This document shows positions 15,230 through 22,845 of a stretch of DNA of 43,411 nt, piece by piece. The notes under the pieces were generated by a model. It was not told the DNA's origin. It ran no database searches and saw nothing but the letters and a program-made list of their open reading frames with translations. Source of the DNA: Oscillospiraceae bacterium (GTDB lineage Bacteria > Bacillota > Clostridia > Oscillospirales > Oscillospiraceae); NCBI GenBank assembly GCA_902765595.1, contig CACXAQ010000009.1, forward strand, positions 1 through 43,411, written 5' to 3'. Within the stretch, counting starts at the first letter, position 1. Every line of letters begins with the position of its first letter. A program made the position numbers and the translations under genes.

Positions 15230-17830
15230 ATGGCTGAACTAACGCCCATGAAAAAGCAATACAACGAGATCAAGCAGCAATACCCGGACTGCCTGCTCTT
15301 TTTCCGCCTGGGCGATTTTTATGAGATGTTCGACGACGACGCCAAGCTCGCCTCCCGGGAGCTGGACCTGGCCCTGACCACCCGGGACCGGAACGTGGAG
15401 GACCCGGAGCTGCGCACGCCCATGTGCGGCGTGCCCTATCACAGCGCCGAGAGCTACATCGCCCGGCTCATCGCCAAGGGCTACAAGGTGGCCATCTGCG
15501 AGCAGACCGAGGACCCGGCCCTGGCCAAGGGCCTGGTCTCCCGGGACGTGATCCGCATCATCACTCCCGGCACCGTCACCGAGAGCTCCATGCTGGAGGA
15601 AAACCGCAGCAACTACATCTGCGCGGTGGAGCTTGCCGGGAGCCGGGGCGGCGTGGCCTTCTGCGACGTGTCCACCGGCGAATTCTGCTGCGCCGCCTTT
15701 GAAAACGACGCCGTGAGCCACATCCTCAACGAGCTGGGCCGCTTTGCCCCCCGGGAGGCGCTGCTCTCCCACGGCGCCCTGGCGGAGCGGGCCATCGGGG
15801 ACTTCCTGCGCCAGAAGCTCAACGCCATGCTGGAGCCGCCCCGGAACCTGTTCGAGTACCTGCCCGCTGCCGCCGCCGTGTGCGAGCGCTTCGGCTACGC
15901 GGACGTGGACCAGGCGGGCCTGGGCGAGCAGAGCGAGGCGGTGTGTGCCGCCGGCGCCCTGCTGCGCTACATCATCGAGACCCAGAAGTTTGATCTCAGC
16001 CACATCAGCCGTCTGGACGTGTATTCCGGCGGGCGCTACATGGAGCTGGACTGGGCCACCCGCCGGAGCCTGGAGCTGACCGAAGCCCTGCGCAGCGGGG
16101 AGAAGCGGGGGAGTCTGCTGTGGGTGCTGGACAAGACCAAAACCCCCATGGGCGGACGGCTCCTGCGGGCCTGGGTGGAGCGGCCGCTGCTGTCGGTGCT
16201 GGCCATCAAGCGGCGCCACGCCGCCGTGGGCGAGCTGGTCAAAGATCACGTCACCCGGGGTGAAGTGATGCTGAGCCTGCGGGAGATCCACGATATCCAG
16301 CGGCTGGTGGGCCGCTGCGTTTACGGCACCGCCGGCGGGCGGGACCTGCGGGAGCTCTGCAACTGCGCGGCGGTACTGCCCCGGCTGCGGGAGCTGCTGG
16401 CGGGCTTCACCAGCAAGGAGCTGCGGGAGATCGCCGCCATGGACGCCCTGGAGGACATCCGCGCCGCCATCGACCGGGCCGTGTGCGACGATCCTCCCTT
16501 CTCCGTGCGGGAGGGCGGCATCCTGCGGGAGGGCTATTCCGAGGAGCTGGACCGGCTGCGGCGGCTGAGGGACCACGGGTCCCAGGCCATCGCCGAGCTG
16601 GAGAGCCGGGAGCGGGAGCGCACCGGCATCAAAAAGCTGAAGGTGGGCTACAACCGGGTCTTCGGCTATTACATCGACATTCCCCGCTCCGCGGGAGACG
16701 TGGCGGTCCCGGAGGATTACATCCGCAAGCAGACCCTGGTCTCCAACGAGCGCTACTTCACCCCGGAGCTGAAGGACCTGGAAAACGCCCTGGTCTCCGC
16801 CCGGGAGCGGATCAACGAGCTGGAGTACGAGTACTTCAACGACCTGCGCCAGCAGGTGGCCGCCCAGGTGGACCGGATCCAGGCCACGGCCGACGCGGTG
16901 GCGGCCCTGGACGCGTACTGCTCCCTGGCGGAAGTGGCGGTGCGCAACAACTACGTCTGCCCGGAGATGGACGCTTCCCGGGCGCTGCGCATCACGGAGG
17001 GCCGTCACCCGGTGGTGGAGCAGACCCTGAAGGACGTGCTCTTTGTCCCCAACGACACCTTCCTCAACGACGGCGAGGACCGGGTTGCCATCGTCACCGG
17101 CCCCAACATGGCCGGCAAATCCACCTATATGCGCCAGACCGCGCTGATCGTCCTCATGGCCCAGATGGGCTCCTTCGTCCCGGCCAAAAGCGCCGAGATC
17201 GGGGTGGTAGACCGGGTCTTCACCCGCATCGGCGCCTCCGACGACCTGGCCTCCGGCCAGTCCACCTTCATGGTGGAGATGAACGAAATGGCGGGCATCC
17301 TGCGCCACGCCACCCCCGCGTCCCTGCTGATCCTGGACGAGATCGGCCGGGGCACCTCCACCTTTGACGGCATGGCCATCGCCCGGGCGGTGCTGGAATA
17401 CTGCGCCGACAAGCGGAAGCTGGGGGCCAAGACCATGTTCGCCACCCACTACCACGAGCTCTCCGCCCTGGAGGGGGAGGTGAGCGGGGTGCGCAACTAC
17501 AACATCACCGCCAAGAAGCAGAAGGGCGAGCTGGTCTTCCTGCGGAAGATCGTCCGCGGCGCCGCCGACGACAGCTACGGCATCGAGGTGGCAAAGCTGG
17601 CCGGCCTGCCGGAGGGCGTGATCCAGAAGGCCAAGGGCTATCTGAAGGAGCTGGAGACCGAGGGCATCTCCCGGCCCGCGCCGAGCTTTGAGGAGGAGGA
17701 TCAGATCAGCCTCTCCGACATGGCGGCCGACGAACTGCGCCAGAGCCTGCGGGATCTGGACCTGAACACCCTGACCCCCATCGAGGCCATGAATCTGCTC
17801 TATGAGCTGCAGCGGAAAGCGAGGGCGTGA
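15230..17830 (+). CDS. mutS: DNA mismatch repair protein MutS
   Basis: An 866-residue mismatch-recognition ATPase. The N-terminal mismatch-binding domain has the F-x-E intercalating motif (GDFYEMF); the connector, lever and clamp domains follow; the C-terminal ABC ATPase has Walker A GPNMAGKST near 624-632, the DEIGRGTST Walker B/D-loop and the THYHEL switch. The C-terminal tail matches MutS1. It loads MutL, encoded nearby. MAELTPM is the family-standard start, but no Shine-Dalgarno precedes it: the heptamer array abuts the ATG, and the nearest AGGAGGAGG lies ~55 nt upstream, past the array. The cassette insertion may have cut mutS from its ribosome site. Confidence 0.96.
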   Translation: MAELTPMKKQYNEIKQQYPDCLLFFRLGDFYEMFDDDAKLASRELDLALTTRDRNVEDPELRTPMCGVPYHSAESYIARLIAKGYKVAICEQTEDPALAKGLVSRDVIRIITPGTVTESSMLEENRSNYICAVELAGSRGGVAFCDVSTGEFCCAAFENDAVSHILNELGRFAPREALLSHGALAERAIGDFLRQKLNAMLEPPRNLFEYLPAAAAVCERFGYADVDQAGLGEQSEAVCAAGALLRYIIETQKFDLSHISRLDVYSGGRYMELDWATRRSLELTEALRSGEKRGSLLWVLDKTKTPMGGRLLRAWVERPLLSVLAIKRRHAAVGELVKDHVTRGEVMLSLREIHDIQRLVGRCVYGTAGGRDLRELCNCAAVLPRLRELLAGFTSKELREIAAMDALEDIRAAIDRAVCDDPPFSVREGGILREGYSEELDRLRRLRDHGSQAIAELESRERERTGIKKLKVGYNRVFGYYIDIPRSAGDVAVPEDYIRKQTLVSNERYFTPELKDLENALVSARERINELEYEYFNDLRQQVAAQVDRIQATADAVAALDAYCSLAEVAVRNNYVCPEMDASRALRITEGRHPVVEQTLKDVLFVPNDTFLNDGEDRVAIVTGPNMAGKSTYMRQTALIVLMAQMGSFVPAKSAEIGVVDRVFTRIGASDDLASGQSTFMVEMNEMAGILRHATPASLLILDEIGRGTSTFDGMAIARAVLEYCADKRKLGAKTMFATHYHELSALEGEVSGVRNYNITAKKQKGELVFLRKIVRGAADDSYGIEVAKLAGLPEGVIQKAKGYLKELETEGISRPAPSFEEEDQISLSDMAADELRQSLRDLDLNTLTPIEAMNLLYELQRKARA

Positions 17831-18531
17831 TGAACGAGAAACAACAGCCCGCCCTCAGCGCCATGAGCCGCTGGGAGACGGCTGCGGCCCTCTGCTGGAT
17901 CCCGATACATGTGGTGGGCCTGCCGCTGCTGCTGGCATATCTGCGCCCCGGGATCAGCGCCGCGGACCTGAATTTCTGGGTCTACGTCATCGGCACGGCG
18001 TACCTGGGCTCGTTCTGCATCCGCTTCCTGCGCCGGGACTTTGACCCCCTCTGCGATAATCTCCCCCGGATCCTGATCCAGATCCTGGTCTTTTACGGCT
18101 ATATGCTCCTGGGCAATCTCCTGGTGGGCGGGCTGCTGAACCTGGTCCTTCCGGGGCAGAACCCCAACAACCAGGCCGTCGCGGATCTGGCGGCGGAGGC
18201 GGGAGGAAAGATCACCGTCATGACGGTGATCCTGGCGCCGGTCCTGGAGGAGCTGATGTTCCGGGCGGGGCTCTTCGGCCTGCTCCGCCGCTATAACCGG
18301 GTGCTGGCCTACGCGGTGGTCATCCTGGCCTTCGCGGCCTACCATGTGTGGGCCTACGCCCTGGCGGAGCCCCTCTACTGGCTGTTCATGCTGCAGTATG
18401 TGCCCGTCACCTTCCTGCTCTGCCGGCTCTATGAGAAGACCGGCACCATCTGGAGCAGCATCCTGCTGCACATCCTGGTGAACGCCGTCTCCCTGTGGGC
18501 GCTGTCGACGCTGAGAGGGCTGGGCTTATGA
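17830..18531 (+). CDS. CPBP-family intramembrane metalloprotease
   Basis: A 233-residue multi-pass membrane protein of the CAAX protease and bacteriocin-processing (Abi/PF02517) family. The motifs are LEELMFR (general base plus metal ligands), AYHVWAY and a late LLHILVNA His/Asn, each within predicted membrane helices. Such proteins cleave membrane peptides or act as self-immunity factors; no substrate lies nearby. The ATG at 17830 overlaps the last base of the mutS stop, and its own stop overlaps trmO by 4 nt, so all three are coupled. Confidence 0.88.
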   Translation: MNEKQQPALSAMSRWETAAALCWIPIHVVGLPLLLAYLRPGISAADLNFWVYVIGTAYLGSFCIRFLRRDFDPLCDNLPRILIQILVFYGYMLLGNLLVGGLLNLVLPGQNPNNQAVADLAAEAGGKITVMTVILAPVLEELMFRAGLFGLLRRYNRVLAYAVVILAFAAYHVWAYALAEPLYWLFMLQYVPVTFLLCRLYEKTGTIWSSILLHILVNAVSLWALSTLRGLGL

Positions 18532-19205
18532 GCGAGTATGCCATTCGGCCCATCGCCCATATCCGCTGCGATCTGAAGGAAAAATTCGGCGTGCCCCGGC
18601 AGGCCGGGATCGTGGAGGCTTTGGAGGGACGCATCGTTTTCGAGCCGGAATTTAGGGACCCGGAGGCCCTGCGGGGCATGGAGGGCTTCAGCCACCTGTG
18701 GCTGATCTGGCAGTTTTCCGAGGCGGTCCGACAGGACTGGTCGCCCACCGTGCGCCCGCCCCGGCTGGGCGGGAACACGCGCCTGGGCGTCTTCGCCACC
18801 CGCTCGCCCTTCCGGCCCAACGCCCTGGGCCTGAGCTGCGTGCGGCTCCTGGGCCTGGAGCGGGATGGGGAGCTGGGGACGGTGCTGCGGGTCGGCGGCG
18901 CCGACCTGATGGACGGCACCCCCATCTACGACATCAAGCCCTATGTGCCCTATGCCGACAGCCATCCCGATGCCCTGGCGGGCTTCGCCCCGGACGCCGG
19001 GAAGAGCCTGGAGGTGGATTTCCCGCAGCCGCTTCTGGAGCGGGTCCCGCCGGAAAAGCGGGAGGGACTCCTGGGCGTGCTGGCAAGAGACCCCCGACCC
19101 CGGTATCAGAACGACCCGGAAAGGCTGTACGGTCTGCGCTTTGGGGAGCAGAACGTAAAATTCACCGTGGACGGGGACTGCCTCACGGTGAGAGAAGTGG
19201 AATAA
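18528..19205 (+). CDS. trmO: tRNA (t6A37)-N6-methyltransferase TrmO (TsaA-like)
   Basis: A 225-residue SAM-dependent methyltransferase of the single-sheet beta-barrel TsaA/UPF0066 family. Visible motifs: IAHIRCDLKEKFGVPRQ, HLWLIWQF, TRSPFRPNALGLS and DGTPIYDIKPYVPY, which form the SAM and tRNA site. The E. coli protein methylates N6 of threonylcarbamoyladenosine 37 of tRNA-Thr (m6t6A). The C-terminal extension fits the bacterial form. The ATGA overlap with the CPBP gene indicates one operon, so a second tRNA position-37 enzyme shares this transcript with miaB upstream. Confidence 0.92.
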   Translation: MSEYAIRPIAHIRCDLKEKFGVPRQAGIVEALEGRIVFEPEFRDPEALRGMEGFSHLWLIWQFSEAVRQDWSPTVRPPRLGGNTRLGVFATRSPFRPNALGLSCVRLLGLERDGELGTVLRVGGADLMDGTPIYDIKPYVPYADSHPDALAGFAPDAGKSLEVDFPQPLLERVPPEKREGLLGVLARDPRPRYQNDPERLYGLRFGEQNVKFTVDGDCLTVREVE

Positions 19206-19526
19206 AAAGCTCTCAGCACACCTAAGGGCGCCCTCACACAAGGAAGACGACAGGTTTTGAGCGGTTCTTTTCCGCTCATCCTGCATAGAAAAAAACCGGA
19301 AATACGACAGTATTCCCGGTTTTTTCTATTTTGCCTGAGCGAAAAAGCTCTCACTCAAAACTGCTTTGCACGCAAAAAGAGAGATTTTTGTGTCGGGCAA
19401 GGCGAAAAGCGCAGGAATCCTGGATATGGATTTCGAGCATTTTCAACACAGCCCGGCGCGAAAAGATCCTTTTTGCGCTGCCGTATCCTTATGTGAGTGC
19501 GCCCAAGGGTGTGCCGAGAGCTTTTT
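19204..19526. mobile_element. MITE-like element with ~43-bp imperfect terminal inverted repeats; non-coding stretch 19206-19537
   Basis: The ends are an imperfect inverted repeat: 19204-19246 (beginning AAAAAGCTCTCAGCACACC) pairs with 19484-19526 (complement beginning AAAAAGCTCTCGGCACACC) with only a few mismatches. A shorter copy of the tip (AAAAAGCTCTCACTC) lies inside near 19345. The interior has a terminator-like hairpin at 19288-19326 (ACCGG...CCGGT with T-run) and a GCGC-AAAAG stem near 19458-19480. No credible ORF is present. The element sits between the convergent trmO and threonine aldolase genes and may serve both as terminator. No clear target duplication was seen. Confidence 0.65.
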
Positions 19527-19537
19527 GGTCAAAGAAA

Positions 19538-20563
19538 TCACAGCAGCCGGAGCAGGGTGTCGATGTCCTCTGGCCGGGTGGCCCAGCTGGTGACGAAGCG
19601 GACGGCGGTGCGCCCATCGGGGAGAGGCGCCCAGGTCTCAAAGGCGGCGTGCTGCCTCAGGTGCCGCAGCTGCTCCTCCGTCAGGATCACGAACTGCTGG
19701 TTGGTGGGAGAGTCGGCAAAGAGGGGATAGCCCTTTTCCACAAAGCCCGCTTTCAGGCGCATGGCCAGGTCGATGGCGCGGCGGCCGATCTCCCAATAGA
19801 GCCCGTCGGTAAAGAGCGCGTCGAACTGGACCCCCAGGAGCCGCCCCTTGGCCACCATGGCGCCCTGCTGCTTGACCATGGTGGCAAAATGGGCGGGCAT
19901 GCCGCCCCGAGGGAAGACCAGCGCCTCGCCGCAGAGGGCGCCCACCTTGGTGCCGCCCACATAGAACACGTCGCAGCGATCCGCCAGCTCCGGCAGCGTC
20001 ATGTCGCATGCGGGGCTCATGAGCCCGTAGCCCAGCCGGGCCCCGTCGATAAAGAGCTTCATCCCGAAGTCCCCGCAGACCCGGTGCAGCTCCTCCAGCT
20101 CGGCCTTGGTGTAGAGGGTGCCCAGCTCCGTGGGCTGGGAGATGTACACCATGCCGGGGAAGGGCATGTGCTCGTGGGTCTCGTCGGCGTAGAAGCCGCG
20201 GCAGTAGTCCGCAACCGTCCCGGCGGAGAGCTTGCCGTCCCGCCCGGGCAGGGCGATGACCTTGTGGCCGCTGTATTCGATGGCGCCGGCCTCGTGGACG
20301 CCGATGTGGCCCGTGTCCGCGGCGATCACCGCCTGCCAGCGCTGCAGCAGGGTGGAGATGACCGTGAGATTGGCCTGGGTGCCGCCGGTGAGGAAATAGA
20401 CCTCCGCATCCGGCGCGCCGCATTCGGCCCGCAGCTTCTCCCGGGCCGAGGCGGTAAAGCAGTCGTCCCCGTAGCCGGGCTGGGAGATCAGGTTGGTCTC
20501 CGCCAGGCGCTCCAGGATCCTGGGGTGGGCCCCTTCGGTATAGTCGCTCAGAAAGTACAGCAT
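19538..20563 (-). CDS. Threonine aldolase / beta-eliminating lyase family PLP enzyme
   Basis: A 341-residue fold-type I PLP enzyme. FLTGGTQANL, FIDGARLGYG (Asp pairing with the PLP nitrogen) and VGGTKVGAL (Schiff-base Lys) match low-specificity L-threonine aldolases, which split threonine or allo-threonine to glycine and acetaldehyde. Substrate range is not readable. GGAGG precedes the start; it follows the PdxR-like regulator by 19 nt on the same strand, so a PLP-dependent enzyme shares a transcript with the PLP-sensing regulator. Confidence 0.9.
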   Translation of the reverse strand: MLYFLSDYTEGAHPRILERLAETNLISQPGYGDDCFTASAREKLRAECGAPDAEVYFLTGGTQANLTVISTLLQRWQAVIAADTGHIGVHEAGAIEYSGHKVIALPGRDGKLSAGTVADYCRGFYADETHEHMPFPGMVYISQPTELGTLYTKAELEELHRVCGDFGMKLFIDGARLGYGLMSPACDMTLPELADRCDVFYVGGTKVGALCGEALVFPRGGMPAHFATMVKQQGAMVAKGRLLGVQFDALFTDGLYWEIGRRAIDLAMRLKAGFVEKGYPLFADSPTNQQFVILTEEQLRHLRQHAAFETWAPLPDGRTAVRFVTSWATRPEDIDTLLRLL

Positions 20564-20582
20564 GACGATCCCTCCAATAGAT

Positions 20583-21659
20583 TCAAAGGCTTTGTTTCAG
20601 CAGGGCTCTGCGCCTGCGGCTGATGGTGCGTTCCATGTGGCCGGCGTTGATGAATTCTGCCAGCACCAGCTGGTCAAAGACCGGCACGGTGCAGGAATAA
20701 AAGTCCAGCCTTTCCCGGTAAGCCGGCAGCATCCCCTCCGGCAGCACCAGAAAGCCGGTGCGCACCGAGGGGGCCAGGAGCTTGGAAAAGGTGTTCAGGT
20801 AGATGACCCGTTCGGGGGCCAGGGAAAAGATGGTCTCAATCCGGCGGGTGGGAGAGGCGAACTCCGCGTCGTAGTCGTCCTCCACGATGACGCTGTCATG
20901 GGCCCGGGCCCAGGCCGCGTACTCGTGGCGCTTGGCGGCGGTGGCGGTGACGCCGCTGGGGTAGCTGTGGAAGGGGGTCACGTGCAGCACCCCCGCATCG
21001 CAGGCGGCAAGGGCGCCGCTCCCGATGCCGTCCTCCCCCATGGGCAGGGCCAGGCAGCGGGCACCGTTGGCCTCATAGACCCGGCGGATCTGCTCGTAGC
21101 AGGGGTCCTCCAGGGCGAAGGGCCGGGCACGGCCCAGCAGCTGCACCAGCAGGCCGTAGAGATACTCCGCCCCGGAGCCGATGACGATCTGATCCGGGGA
21201 GACGGCCAGCCCCCGGCTGCGGCCCAGGTAGGCGGCCAGCGCCTCACGCAGGGGGAGGCAGCCGTTGCTGGGGCAGCGGTCCAGGATCCGCCGGTCATAG
21301 TCGGCCAGCACTGCGCGCATGGTGCGGGCCCAGAGGGAGAAGGGGAAGTCCGCCGGGGCGCTCTCCGTCAGGCTCATGTCCTCCAGCCGCGCACGCTTCG
21401 GCGGCGTACCCGCCCGCCCGCCGCCGAAGCACACATAGGTGCCGCTGCGGGGCCGCGCTTCGGCGTAGCCCTCGTCGCATAAAAGCGCCAGGGCGTGCTC
21501 CACGGTGATCACGCTCAGCCCCAGCTCCTCCGCCAGCTGCCGCTTGGAGGGAAGCCTCGTCCCCAGAGGCAGCAGACCCGAGACGATGTCCTCCCGCAGC
21601 TGCCGGTAGAGCTGCATATAGGCGCTCTCTTTCGCTTGCCTGTCGATCGTATATTTCAT
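20583..21659 (-). CDS. pdxR: MocR/PdxR-type transcriptional regulator (GntR HTH plus aminotransferase fold)
   Basis: A 358-residue MocR-subfamily regulator. Residues ~5-75 form a GntR winged helix (RLPSKRQLAEELGLSVITVE); the rest is a fold-type I aminotransferase domain that binds PLP as effector rather than doing catalysis (the VEDDYDAEF and RVIYLNTFSKLLAPSVR segments, with the Lys in FSK). PdxR proteins activate vitamin B6 genes when PLP is low. The divergent pyridoxamine kinase 94 bp away supports that role. The start at 21659 (MKYTID) is the family-typical N-terminus; the longer frame to 21698 is not supported. Confidence 0.85.
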   Translation of the reverse strand: MKYTIDRQAKESAYMQLYRQLREDIVSGLLPLGTRLPSKRQLAEELGLSVITVEHALALLCDEGYAEARPRSGTYVCFGGGRAGTPPKRARLEDMSLTESAPADFPFSLWARTMRAVLADYDRRILDRCPSNGCLPLREALAAYLGRSRGLAVSPDQIVIGSGAEYLYGLLVQLLGRARPFALEDPCYEQIRRVYEANGARCLALPMGEDGIGSGALAACDAGVLHVTPFHSYPSGVTATAAKRHEYAAWARAHDSVIVEDDYDAEFASPTRRIETIFSLAPERVIYLNTFSKLLAPSVRTGFLVLPEGMLPAYRERLDFYSCTVPVFDQLVLAEFINAGHMERTISRRRRALLKQSL

Positions 21660-21682
21660 ATCTGGTCTTATATTATTATCAC

Positions 21683-21720
21683 AAACTGGCAATACCAATA
21701 TGGTCAGTTTTTATTATAAT
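21683..21720. promoter_or_regulatory. Divergent pdxR/pdxY control region with candidate PdxR operator
   Basis: An inverted repeat runs from AAACTG (21683-21688) to CAGTTT (21705-21710), with further matches inside. TATAAT at 21715-21720 serves the kinase, but its -35 position lies in the dyad and does not resemble TTGACA, as expected for an activator-dependent promoter. Confidence 0.5.
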
Positions 21721-21753
21721 AGAGAAGAACAAAAAGTCAAGGAGGCCTTTTCC

Positions 21754-22587
21754 GTGTCTTATCATAAAATCTTGACCATCCAGGACATCTCCTGCGTGGG
21801 CCAGTGCTCGCTGACGGTGGCCCTGCCCATCCTCTCCGCCGCCGGCCAGGAGACCTGCATCCTGCCCTCCGCCGTGCTCTCCACCCACACCGCGGGCTTT
21901 TCCGGCTACACTGTCCGGGATCTGACCGAGGACATCCCCGCCATCACGGATCACTGGGAGAAGGAGCAGATCCGCTTTGACGCGGTCTACACCGGCTACC
22001 TGGGCAGCACCGAGCAGATCGGCTATGTGCAAGACATCATCCGCCGCCTCTCCGCACCCGGGGGCCTTGCCATCGTGGACCCTGCCATGGCGGACAACGG
22101 CAGGCTGTACCCCGCCTTCGACGGGGCCTATGTGGAGGCCATGAAGGAGCTGGCCTTCTCCGCGGACATCATCCTGCCCAATATCACCGAGGCCTGCTTC
22201 CTCACGGGGATGGAGTATCGGGAACAGTATGACGAGGCCTATATCGCCCAGATTCTGGACCGGCTCACCGCCGCCGGGGCGAAGACCGTTGTCCTCACGG
22301 GCGTGGGCTACCGGGAGGGCCGCACCGGCGTTCTGGTGCAGGAGGGCGGTCAGCGCCGCTATTATGAGCACCGGCGCATCGCCAAGGGCAGCCACGGCAC
22401 CGGCGACGTGTACGCCGCGGCCTTCGTGGGGGCCCTGCTGAACGGGCGGGACGCCTATGACGCGGCGGTCATCGCGGCGGACTACACGGTGCTGTGCATC
22501 GAGAGGACCCAGGGCGATGCGGACCACTGGTACGGCGTGAAGTTCGAGGTGGCCCTGCCGGAATATCTCCGTATGCTGGGGCTGTGA
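21754..22587 (+). CDS. pdxY: Pyridoxamine/pyridoxal kinase (PdxY-type)
   Basis: A 277-residue ribokinase-fold enzyme that phosphorylates pyridoxal, pyridoxamine or pyridoxine with ATP to salvage vitamin B6. Signatures are the N-terminal ILTIQDISCVGQCSLT substrate site, LPNITEA, and the C-terminal GSHGTGDVYAAAF motif with the catalytic Asp in GTGD. Translation most likely starts at a GTG (21754), 6 nt after AAGGAGG; an upstream in-frame codon at 21700 lies in the promoter. Expression is probably under the divergent PdxR. Confidence 0.92.
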   Translation: MSYHKILTIQDISCVGQCSLTVALPILSAAGQETCILPSAVLSTHTAGFSGYTVRDLTEDIPAITDHWEKEQIRFDAVYTGYLGSTEQIGYVQDIIRRLSAPGGLAIVDPAMADNGRLYPAFDGAYVEAMKELAFSADIILPNITEACFLTGMEYREQYDEAYIAQILDRLTAAGAKTVVLTGVGYREGRTGVLVQEGGQRRYYEHRRIAKGSHGTGDVYAAAFVGALLNGRDAYDAAVIAADYTVLCIERTQGDADHWYGVKFEVALPEYLRMLGL

Positions 22588-22592
22588 AACAA

Positions 22593-22613
22593 ATTCTGAA
22601 TGCGGAATTGAAG
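22593..22613 (+). repeat. Solo heptamer repeat remnant
   Basis: ATTCTGA, ATGCGGA, ATTGAAG: three units like those flanking the four-helix-bundle cassette at 14757, here 5 nt after the pdxY stop and without the gene. Confidence 0.55.
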
Positions 22614-22621
22614 AAGCGATG

Positions 22622-22770
22622 GGGCTGCTGCAAAATGCAATGCCACCTGTCATTCCGAACCAGTGACCGAGTCACTGGTGTGGGAATCCGTACTCTTTTC
22701 TGAAAAAACGGATTGCCACGGCTCTTTACAGCGCCTCGCAATGACAGATCTGGGTATTTTGCAACAGCCC
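22622..22770. mobile_element. Palindromic MITE-like repeat (149 bp)
   Basis: Ends GGGCTGCTGCAAAAT (22622-22636) and ATTTTGCAACAGCCC (22756-22770) are inverted repeats with 14 of 15 matches. Nested inside are CTGTCATT/AATGACAG, AATCCGT/ACGGATT and a perfect ACCAGTGAC/GTCACTGGT hairpin, so the whole unit folds on itself. It is non-coding, between pdxY and the rny terminator. Confidence 0.65.
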
Positions 22771-22799
22771 TGCTTCTCATCTACGCGAGACGCGAAACG

Positions 22800-22836
22800 A
22801 AAAACCCCTGAAAACCACAGGTTTTCAGGGGTTTTT
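22800..22836 (-). terminator. Terminator of rny
   Basis: A perfect 17-bp stem with a 3-nt loop (AAAAACCCCTGAAAACC and complement), 9 nt after the rny stop on the minus strand. It has T-tracts in both directions. Confidence 0.92.
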
Positions 22837-22845
22837 GTCTTTTGC

